A stretch of 64,000 bases of DNA from Leptonema sp964619535 (GTDB lineage Bacteria > Spirochaetota > Leptospiria > Leptospirales > Leptonemataceae). The stretch is taken from the NCBI GenBank assembly GCA_964619535.1, contig CAZUEX010000001.1, positions 354,732 through 418,731 of the forward strand, read 5' to 3'. The position numbers and the translations under genes were made by a program. Of this stretch, positions 43,403 through 50,432 are shown piece by piece. Under the pieces are notes generated by a model. That model ran no database searches, had not been told where the DNA came from, and worked only from the letters and a program-made list of their open reading frames with translations. Each line of letters starts with the position of its first letter. Position 1 is the stretch's first letter.

Positions 43403-44236
43403 ATGTCTGCGGAGCTGACCGAAAAGCCGGGTATTCCTGAACGTTTTTCGCCCTATCTGCAACTCGTAAAATCGAGCATACAGAGTCGGATGGAGTATCG
43501 CGGTACGTTTTTTGCCTTTCTGTTAACGATTGCCGGCTTTTATCTGGCACAGATTGCTGTCATCGGACTGATGCTCGGTCGCTTTGGCACGATCGCCGGC
43601 TGGTCTCCCGGCGAGATGGCCTTTCTGTATTCGCTGCTCATTCTTTCGACGGGATGTGTGTCAGCGCTGTTTTCAGGGGTACTGGACTTTTCAGAGTTTA
43701 TTCGGGAAGGGACCTTCGATCGTCTGCTTCTGCGGCCGCTTTCCACTCTCGGTCAGGTTTTAACGATGAAGTTTGATCTGACCGGTTTGATGCACCTGGC
43801 CCTGGGGATTGCCGCCCTTATCCTGGCCACGGCCCTGCTCGATATAGAATGGACGTTTGTAAGGGGCCTTTTTCTTGCGCTTTCCGTGGCCGGAGGGGTG
43901 CTGATTCTTGGCGGTGTTCGTATTATCGTGGCTTCCATCTGTTTTTTCAGTGTGCGCAATGAAAGCCTTCAGCATCTGATCGTTTTCTCGACCAGAGAGT
44001 TCTTGATGTATCCGGTAAGCATCTATATACGACCCGTGCAGGTATTCTTAACGTTTCTCTTTCCCATTGCCTTTGTGAACTTTTATCCTGCACACGTACT
44101 CTTGAATCGAGATGCCAGTACGTTGATTTCGCCTGTTCTTGCCTATCTGGCCTTTCCCGTTGGCCTTCTTGTTTTTGCTGTATCATTGCTGGCCTGGAAG
44201 GTCGGCCAGCGGTATTATGCAAGCACCGGATCATGA
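43403..44236 (+). CDS. ABC-2 type permease (PF06182-like), second
   Basis: A 277-residue membrane protein with six predicted helices, homologous in layout to the preceding permease. GGAGG before the ATG at 43403 (MSAELTEKP) fixes the start; a TTG at 43388 would remove that ribosome-binding site. 'VKSSIQSRMEYRGTFFAFLLT' at the N-terminus matches the family. 'FYPAHVLLNRD' near residue 222 is the usual conserved loop. Overlaps pdxB by ATGA. Confidence 0.9.
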   Translation: MSAELTEKPGIPERFSPYLQLVKSSIQSRMEYRGTFFAFLLTIAGFYLAQIAVIGLMLGRFGTIAGWSPGEMAFLYSLLILSTGCVSALFSGVLDFSEFIREGTFDRLLLRPLSTLGQVLTMKFDLTGLMHLALGIAALILATALLDIEWTFVRGLFLALSVAGGVLILGGVRIIVASICFFSVRNESLQHLIVFSTREFLMYPVSIYIRPVQVFLTFLFPIAFVNFYPAHVLLNRDASTLISPVLAYLAFPVGLLVFAVSLLAWKVGQRYYASTGS

Positions 44237-45357
44237 AGCGCATATTCTATCCCGATCATACAGAGGCAATCTCCGGAGTATCCTCGCTTGTTCATGACTT
44301 TGCCGGGGCAAATGGGTTCCAGGCCTGTGCCTACCGGCTGGAGGACCTGAAGGCACTGTTGCGTGGCGAAGAGGTCACTGAACTGCAGGCACTTTTACGG
44401 GAAGGTCCTGTGGCGCTCTTTACGGTGCCGACGACGATCAGCATCGATGAACGACTGTATGGGATAACGAAGGCAGAGGCCTTTGCCACAGCATCCACAG
44501 GCACGGATCATGTGGATTTTCGATTTTTACGGCAGCAGGGACTGCCTTTCTTCTCTGCACCCGGTGAGAATGCCCTGTCTGTTGTGGAATATGTGCTTTC
44601 CGCCCTCCCACTCATGCTGGATCCGGATCGGCTCTGCGATGAACGCTTCCCTTTACAGCTGGGCATTATCGGCTACGGCCGGATCGGCAGCCGGCTGGCA
44701 GCCGTGGCAGGACGTCTTGGCTGGACCGTCCGGGCCTTTGATCCTCCTCTTTTTGGCTCTTCAGAGAATATGGCCCTTGACTGCGATGTGATTACGTTTC
44801 ACGTGCCGTTAACCAGGGAAGGACCATATGCCACAGAAGGGATGGTAACAGAGGAATGGATGGATCGGGCCAGAGAAAAGGCTGTATGGATCAATGCAGC
44901 GAGGGGACCGATTCTCTCGCCGGATGGCCTTTTGCGGCTATGCCATCGCTTTCCGGTTGTCCTCGATGTCTTTCCCGTGGAGCCACCCCGGCCTGCCTGG
45001 ATTGATGCTGCACGCCTTGTCAGTCCGCATGTGGCCGGCTATTCCTGGCGGGCGCGCTTTGCAGGCGTTTACAGGGTGCTACGGGACTTTGCCGCTGCCC
45101 GCGGGCTGCGCATGCCCCTGCCTCTGGAGCGGTATCGACCGGAGAATTTTGCGCTCAGTGCCCTCGATTTTCTCGAAGCAGAGTCTGCAGCCCTGAAAGC
45201 CAGCCCTGAATCGTTTAGCAGGCGGCGCAATCGCTATCCTTCGCGCAGCAGCTACAGGGATGAGATGGGTGGCAATGGCCTGGACGTTTTAAAAGGATCC
45301 CGAAAGCGATACTTCGAGCAAGTCTTTGAAGCATGGAAAGACCTGCATCTTTACTGA
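44233..45357 (+). CDS. pdxB: erythronate-4-phosphate dehydrogenase-like
   Basis: A 374-residue D-2-hydroxyacid dehydrogenase. The NAD site is 'GIIGYGRIGSRLA' near residue 140, and catalytic-region motifs 'INAARGPIL' (Arg), 'DVFPVEPPRP' (Glu) and 'VSPHVAGYSWRAR' (His). The 'HVAGYS' form and the extra C-terminal dimerisation domain after it mark PdxB rather than other dehydrogenases of the fold. It feeds PdxA, which lies 9 kb away, in pyridoxal phosphate synthesis. It overlaps the second permease by 4 bases and mutY by 25 bases. Confidence 0.85.
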   Translation: MKRIFYPDHTEAISGVSSLVHDFAGANGFQACAYRLEDLKALLRGEEVTELQALLREGPVALFTVPTTISIDERLYGITKAEAFATASTGTDHVDFRFLRQQGLPFFSAPGENALSVVEYVLSALPLMLDPDRLCDERFPLQLGIIGYGRIGSRLAAVAGRLGWTVRAFDPPLFGSSENMALDCDVITFHVPLTREGPYATEGMVTEEWMDRAREKAVWINAARGPILSPDGLLRLCHRFPVVLDVFPVEPPRPAWIDAARLVSPHVAGYSWRARFAGVYRVLRDFAAARGLRMPLPLERYRPENFALSALDFLEAESAALKASPESFSRRRNRYPSRSSYRDEMGGNGLDVLKGSRKRYFEQVFEAWKDLHLY

Positions 45358-46589
45358 ATCAAGAAGCGGCCGCGCGTCTTGCTGCCTGGTACAGGGAGAA
45401 CAGCAGGGATCTGCCGTTTCGAAAAAGCCGTAATCCCTATCATATCTGGGTTTCCGAGGTGATGTTGCAGCAGACGCGCGTAACTGCCATGCTGCCCGCC
45501 TTTGAACGCTTTATCGAACGGTTTCCCGACCTGCAAAGCCTGGCAGAGGCGGAGCTGAATGAGGTTCTGGGCCGCTGGAAAGGCCTGGGCTATTATCAAC
45601 GTGCAAGGAATCTGCATAAGGCTGCCCGTCAGATGCGTGACGAAGGCCTGATGGAGCCGCCCCTTGAATATGATCGCCTTCTTGGTTTCGCGGGGATTGG
45701 TCGATATACGGCTGCAGCCATCGCCAGTATTGCCGGCGATAAGATGCATGCCGTGCTCGACGGGAACGTAAAGCGGGTGCTCAGCCGGCTGTTGAACCGG
45801 GAAGAGAAAGAGAGCGTTTTACAGAAGCATGCAGACGAGTTCCTGGTACGCTCTGGACAGAGGCCATCGATCTTGAATCAGGCCATGATGGAGCTGGGAG
45901 CTATCGTATGCGTTCCCGGTAAGCCGGACTGTAAGGCCTGTCCGCTTCTCGAGCACTGTCTTGCCTTTGCCGCGGGAGGAGCGGAGCATGCAGCCGGTCT
46001 GCCGGTTTCGCGCCGCAGTGCGTCCATTCCGCTTCACGTGCAGGTTTTTGTTCATCGCAGAGTTGTGGATGGGCAATGTCAGTATGCCCTTGCCGGGAAT
46101 GCGGACGGCCCGTTTCTTAAAGAGGAGCTGACGTTTCCGTATACAGCAGCGGAGCAGGGAAGCTACCGTTACCGCTCCGCTATACTGCCCGATACCGACC
46201 GGCCGTCTTTTCGGGCTGGCAGTTTTCGGCACAGTATTACAAAGTGGAGAATCCAGTGTGAGGTATTTTTGCGAGAAGAGGAGTTAGACGGCGCACTGTG
46301 GGTGGCCGAGGATGCCATCGAAAACAGGCTGCATAGCTCATTCTCCGGGAAGGTCCTGGAACTTGTTCGTAAGGCGTCGGATGGCGCTTACGATAGCACC
46401 GCGACGCACCAGGCGAGGGGTGTCAAGCAGTCGCGTAATCTCAAGACCAAGCAGGAAGAACTGGACCAGAAAGAGCAATACCATCAACCCAAGAGGAAGG
46501 GCCACCCAGATGCCGTATACCACCCCGGTATTGGTAAAAAGAGGGATCACCTGACGAAAGACCAGGGTAAAAAGAAGGGTAATCGTTGA
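45333..46589 (+). CDS. mutY: A/G-specific adenine glycosylase with antisense-encoded tail
   Basis: A 418-residue DNA repair enzyme removing adenine opposite 8-oxoguanine. Key residues are intact: catalytic Glu in 'SEVMLQQTRV', HhH 'FAGIGRYTAAAI', catalytic Asp in 'AVLDGNVKRVL', and the [4Fe-4S] loop 'CVPGKPDCKACPLLEHC' (17 residues). A NUDIX-like recognition domain runs to about residue 345. The last 83 residues (from 46338) are encoded antisense to the end of the YihY gene, are very basic and polar, and look non-native. Typical MutY is about 350 residues. Start overlaps pdxB. Confidence 0.93.
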   Translation: MERPASLLNQEAAARLAAWYRENSRDLPFRKSRNPYHIWVSEVMLQQTRVTAMLPAFERFIERFPDLQSLAEAELNEVLGRWKGLGYYQRARNLHKAARQMRDEGLMEPPLEYDRLLGFAGIGRYTAAAIASIAGDKMHAVLDGNVKRVLSRLLNREEKESVLQKHADEFLVRSGQRPSILNQAMMELGAIVCVPGKPDCKACPLLEHCLAFAAGGAEHAAGLPVSRRSASIPLHVQVFVHRRVVDGQCQYALAGNADGPFLKEELTFPYTAAEQGSYRYRSAILPDTDRPSFRAGSFRHSITKWRIQCEVFLREEELDGALWVAEDAIENRLHSSFSGKVLELVRKASDGAYDSTATHQARGVKQSRNLKTKQEELDQKEQYHQPKRKGHPDAVYHPGIGKKRDHLTKDQGKKKGNR

Positions 46590-48251
46590 TGTAAGAAGAG
46601 CTCCAATCCATGCGGCCTTCAGGCTTACACTGGCATTGGGAAGCACCGAATAAGAAAACGTAAAAAGAAGATTCAGAGAAAGAAAGGCAAGCAGATTGAA
46701 AAGGAGATGGCCGATCAGCGGCTTCCAGTGTGATGGAACGTCCTTTTCTACCGCCGTCGTACGGAGAACGGGGACATCCCCTGGCTGTTTCAGACCCACC
46801 TGATCCAGCCGGAACCTGTATACGACATTCTGCTTTGTTCCCAGACGGAAGCCATTCTCTTCAGGCAGAAAAACGGTTAACGTGGAATGTTCCGGTCTTT
46901 TGGTTTCTACCCCCATCCAGCTTTCCCCCTCGTCCATGGAAACTCGAATCTCGCCGGTTTTCGTCCAGATAAAGATACGTCCCGTTGAATCGCTCCTTAT
47001 ACCGGCAACACCGGCTGAAGGCGCCAGATGCAAGGCGGGAAAAGAGGTAAGCAATGTATCGTCAAGGATGGCGATCCGGCCGGTTGCTGTCAGGGCCAGC
47101 CATCCGTCGCGTTCTGCTCTTGGTAGAAGGGTAACGATGGCTTCTGAAAGCCCCGGAATCGCACGTGGCTCGCTCCACCGGTAGGAATTCGGGCTTTCGC
47201 GCAGTTTTCCTCTTGCGGTCAGGATATACCGTGAACCGGGTTTGCCGGTAAAAATAAGGGAATGATACAGTTCCCGAAAAGCCGTTCGGTTCTGCAATTC
47301 CATTCGTTCCGGGTGAATCTGTAGCAGTCGCGAGCCGCGCGGTGAGGTAAGAAGCAAGAGGATGCGATCTCGTTCCACATGCATGGATTCAATACGCGGA
47401 ACGGAAGCGCCTCGGTCATAGGCCGATTGAAAAACGCGATAGTCCCAGGTCTGACCGGAATCCAGTGAAAAGAAAACAAAATTGGGTCTGGCCAGGATGT
47501 AGATGCGGTCCCCCTGGACAAACAGGGCTGTGGCCGGGCCAAGCTGTTGCTCCCAGAGTGGACTTAAATCATCGCTTGAGCCGGCAATTTCAATATCGGG
47601 CGACACATTGCGTCCGGGAACGTTGAAGTCTGTCTTCTTGACGTAGGCAATTTCGCGTTCTTCATTGGTATCGTTGCCGCGTATGATCAGACGATGATGG
47701 TCGCGCAGCATGTAGAGCTTACCATTCTGAACCCGCATATCGATGATGGCAGGGTGCGAGGTTCTGTTCTGAACCTCTGACAGCACATTCACCGTGATCA
47801 GGATGATGAAAGGCGAAACAACAAGCCAGCTTGTAAAAATGGAATTACGGATCAGCCAGGGCCGGGACTTTACGCGAAAGATGTGGTTTGCCGTTTCTTC
47901 AATATGTGAAAAGATGTTGATGGCTGCATAGATCATGAAGAGCAAACCGATGCCGGCAATCGTATTGGATCTTCCCAGGATGTTATCCAGGGCATTGATA
48001 ACCGGTTCGGCTCCTGTGATTCCGTAGAGCTGAAAAAAGGACATCAGCTGGAATCGCAGCTCCTCACGGTTCACATTCGTGAAGCGCATGGCCAGGGTAA
48101 GAAGCGGCACAATCGAAATGAGAAGAGAGTAGGCGATGGCATTGGCACGCTGGTTCAATCCGTCGCGATAAAAGCGTCGTACCGCCGTTTCGAGCAGGTC
48201 GACAAAACGCGCAAGTCGCTGTAACAACCCGAAAACGGGAACAGATTTCAT
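46338..48251 (-). CDS. YihY/BrkB membrane protein with beta-propeller-like insertion
   Basis: A 637-residue protein. Helices at about residues 38-58, 96-114 and 137-158 belong to the YihY/BrkB fold ('NAIAYSLLISIVPLLTLAM', 'IEETANHIFRV'), and the remaining three are at about 515-535, 547-570 and 577-605. Between helix 3 and 4 lies an insertion of about 350 residues (160-508), beta-rich with two Asp-box motifs: 'SLDSGQTW' (262-269) and 'SMDEGESW' (438-445). Asp boxes are typical of sialidase/BNR-type propellers. Charge bias places the insertion in the periplasm. Plain YihY proteins are about 290-430 residues. ATGA overlap with the upstream discoidin-like gene. Confidence 0.82.
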   Translation of the reverse strand: MKSVPVFGLLQRLARFVDLLETAVRRFYRDGLNQRANAIAYSLLISIVPLLTLAMRFTNVNREELRFQLMSFFQLYGITGAEPVINALDNILGRSNTIAGIGLLFMIYAAINIFSHIEETANHIFRVKSRPWLIRNSIFTSWLVVSPFIILITVNVLSEVQNRTSHPAIIDMRVQNGKLYMLRDHHRLIIRGNDTNEEREIAYVKKTDFNVPGRNVSPDIEIAGSSDDLSPLWEQQLGPATALFVQGDRIYILARPNFVFFSLDSGQTWDYRVFQSAYDRGASVPRIESMHVERDRILLLLTSPRGSRLLQIHPERMELQNRTAFRELYHSLIFTGKPGSRYILTARGKLRESPNSYRWSEPRAIPGLSEAIVTLLPRAERDGWLALTATGRIAILDDTLLTSFPALHLAPSAGVAGIRSDSTGRIFIWTKTGEIRVSMDEGESWMGVETKRPEHSTLTVFLPEENGFRLGTKQNVVYRFRLDQVGLKQPGDVPVLRTTAVEKDVPSHWKPLIGHLLFNLLAFLSLNLLFTFSYSVLPNASVSLKAAWIGALLTSTITLLFTLVFRQVIPLFTNTGVVYGIWVALPLGLMVLLFLVQFFLLGLEITRLLDTPRLVRRGAIVSAIRRLTNKFQDLPGE

Positions 48252-48904
48252 GGTGCCTTCCCTTCACGTAGAAAGCGGATCTCGCGAATGGCGCCTCGGT
48301 TTCCGCCGCCGTAGAGCTCCAGGATTTCCAGGCGAAGCCATCGCTGCTTTACGTTGTCGGGGAATCCCGTGGACGGCGGAATCTCCGGAAAAGACAGTGG
48401 AATTTTCTGCCCTGCTGACGTTGGCTGCAGGCTTACATCTCTGGAGAATACGAAGGCGGGGGGATCGGGGAACCGGTAATCGTGGTTGATATGATAGAGT
48501 TGCTGTTCGAAGTAGCTGATTCGGATGCGGGCCGGTCGGCCCTTTCCCCGGTCATCGCCTGTAAAAAGCTCAATGCCTGTGATGGGATCCGGCACAGGCC
48601 GGTGTCCAGGAAGATGGGTCATTCCCGGGCTGACCATGATATAAAGGCCCTCGTAGGGCTCCGGCCGTTGCGGAACCCGTCGGTCCGGCTGCAATGCGCC
48701 CGTATCGGCCCAGAACGTGGAAAGATCTCCGTCCACGGCTGCGGAAACGACCGTATCGATCATCAGTGAATGCGTCGACCATCCAGGAACGGGCTCTCTG
48801 TAGTCGGCAAGGGTTTTCCGTGTGCTCCGGATCAGCAAGAACTGTAAAAGGAGAAAACCCGCAAGAAAGATGGTCACAAAGGCAGTTCTGCCGCTTTTCC
48901 GCAT
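48248..48904 (-). CDS. membrane-anchored discoidin-like protein
   Basis: A 218-residue protein with one N-terminal helix (about residues 8-27) and an exported domain. The 'AAVDGDLSTFWAD' segment near residue 55 and the C-terminal 'WLRLEILELYGGGNRGAIREI' strands are hallmarks of the F5/8 type C (discoidin) fold, which usually binds carbohydrate or lipid headgroups. It is translated just before the YihY protein with a 4-base overlap, so the two probably work together at the cell envelope. The fold call is from pattern, moderate. Confidence 0.68.
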   Translation of the reverse strand: MRKSGRTAFVTIFLAGFLLLQFLLIRSTRKTLADYREPVPGWSTHSLMIDTVVSAAVDGDLSTFWADTGALQPDRRVPQRPEPYEGLYIMVSPGMTHLPGHRPVPDPITGIELFTGDDRGKGRPARIRISYFEQQLYHINHDYRFPDPPAFVFSRDVSLQPTSAGQKIPLSFPEIPPSTGFPDNVKQRWLRLEILELYGGGNRGAIREIRFLREGKAP

Positions 48905-48928
48905 GCAGGAAAGGTTCCGGGAAATTCT

Positions 48929-48941
48929 ATTTACCGTAAAT
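48929..48941. promoter_or_regulatory. 13-base palindrome in a divergent promoter region
   Basis: ATTTAC-C-GTAAAT is a perfect inverted repeat in the 75-base gap between the discoidin-like gene and the O-antigen ligase. It could be an operator, but AT-rich palindromes of this length also occur by chance, and no regulator gene is near. Confidence 0.25.
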
Positions 48942-48979
48942 CCATTTTCGATTTTTCAGTTCATGAGGCGGCCTCTACA

Positions 48980-50428
48980 ATGAACGCAGAGCATGACCCA
49001 GGGAATACAGGCAGGAAGGGGATGAACGCAAAAGAGGGGATGAACCGATTCAGCCTGTGGACAGGCATGATCGCCTTATGCTGCTCCCCGTTGTCCATCA
49101 GCCTTTCCCAGGCCTTTCTTGCCCTCGCTCTGCTGTCATTATTGCTGTATGTGGGCCGGGGAGGCCGCCGAGAATCCTGGACGCCCGATTTCCGTCGTGT
49201 TATACTGGCCGCTCTGTTGCTGTATGGGACCTGGCTTCTTTCTGCTCTGGTTCACAGCGTATTCGAGGTCTCATTGGCCCCTCTTAGAACAGCACTGTCA
49301 TCGGACCTGAAGGATGTATGGCTTCTTGGAACGGCTTTGTGGGTGTATCACCATGGCACCGTTTCGGCCCGACATAGAAGCCTGCTTCTACGGTCGGTGG
49401 CCGTTACGTTTTTGCTGTTGCTTGGCACGGGCCTGATCTCTGTCTTTACGCCGTTCCGTCTGTCCAGGGCGCTCTATCACCTGGAGCATGGCCTGACCTT
49501 CTCTGCAAAGGCCCGCCTGCAACATCCGATGTTTACACTGCCGCCGGGCCTTACCCTGCATATGCCTGTCGGTATGCTGGGAACCCACCTGGCCTTTGGA
49601 GCACAGCTTGGCTTCTTTTTTATCCCCCTTACCCTTTATGTCCTGAACAGCTGGGTAAACAGGCCCTATTTTCGCCGCTGGAAGGCAGAAGATTGGATCC
49701 CCGCCGGTGTGCTTGCAATCGCTGCCTTTGTGCTTCTTTTGAATAATGCCCGTTCTGCCATTTTCGGTGTTTTAAGTGCTTTACTTGCGGGCATGATGTT
49801 TCTAACCTACCGCAGGTGGAAACACAGTGCCTGGAGACTTGCTCCGGTGCCCGTTCTTTTGCTTCTCATAGCCGCTGTCACGACGGTTGTGAACGCAGAG
49901 GTTCGCGAATTTCTGATGCAATCGGTCGGACTGGAAAAAAAACATTCGGATTATCAGCGTGTCATGCTCTGGTCTACTGCATCGGAGGTGTTCCTGGATC
50001 ATCCCATCACAGGCGTAGGGCCTGGCAATTTCTCCGAGGCCGTGGCCGATCGTATGCACGAAAAGGCAGCCGACCGACCGTATCTGTGGTATCTATACAT
50101 GCAGACCGAACGTGGCCATTCGCATAACGATTTTCTGCACAATCTGACCACGGCAGGTCTGCCGGCCGGTCTGGCATTCCTGGCCTTCTGGGCGGCCGTT
50201 CTTTCTTTAAGTGCAGGTCGTGATACGGCCGACCGGTTTACCGAGAATGCCCGTGGCCTGGAGCGCCTGGTTTCCTCTGCTCGCCCCTTTGTGCCTTTTA
50301 TGCCGCTTCTGTTGCTGGCAGGGGGGGCTTTTCAATGCTATTTTCTTGATGATCAGGTCCTGATGCCGTTCTGGATGTCAGTGGGCCTGGCCGCTCTGGC
50401 CCGGAAGGCCGAATTTTCGACAGGATAG
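48980..50428 (+). CDS. O-antigen ligase family membrane protein
   Basis: A 482-residue polytopic protein with ten or more helices and a large periplasmic loop. The Wzy_C signature is in 'GVGPGNFSEAV' and 'GHSHNDFLHNLTTAGLPAG'. Such enzymes (WaaL or Wzy-like) join O-antigen to lipid A-core or polymerise it. The ATG at 48980 gives a polar 20-residue leader; ATG at 49022 (AGGAAGGGG before it) or 49040 are good alternatives. It ends 4 bases before secA. Confidence 0.85.
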   Translation: MNAEHDPGNTGRKGMNAKEGMNRFSLWTGMIALCCSPLSISLSQAFLALALLSLLLYVGRGGRRESWTPDFRRVILAALLLYGTWLLSALVHSVFEVSLAPLRTALSSDLKDVWLLGTALWVYHHGTVSARHRSLLLRSVAVTFLLLLGTGLISVFTPFRLSRALYHLEHGLTFSAKARLQHPMFTLPPGLTLHMPVGMLGTHLAFGAQLGFFFIPLTLYVLNSWVNRPYFRRWKAEDWIPAGVLAIAAFVLLLNNARSAIFGVLSALLAGMMFLTYRRWKHSAWRLAPVPVLLLLIAAVTTVVNAEVREFLMQSVGLEKKHSDYQRVMLWSTASEVFLDHPITGVGPGNFSEAVADRMHEKAADRPYLWYLYMQTERGHSHNDFLHNLTTAGLPAGLAFLAFWAAVLSLSAGRDTADRFTENARGLERLVSSARPFVPFMPLLLLAGGAFQCYFLDDQVLMPFWMSVGLAALARKAEFSTG

Positions 50429-50432
50429 GTCC

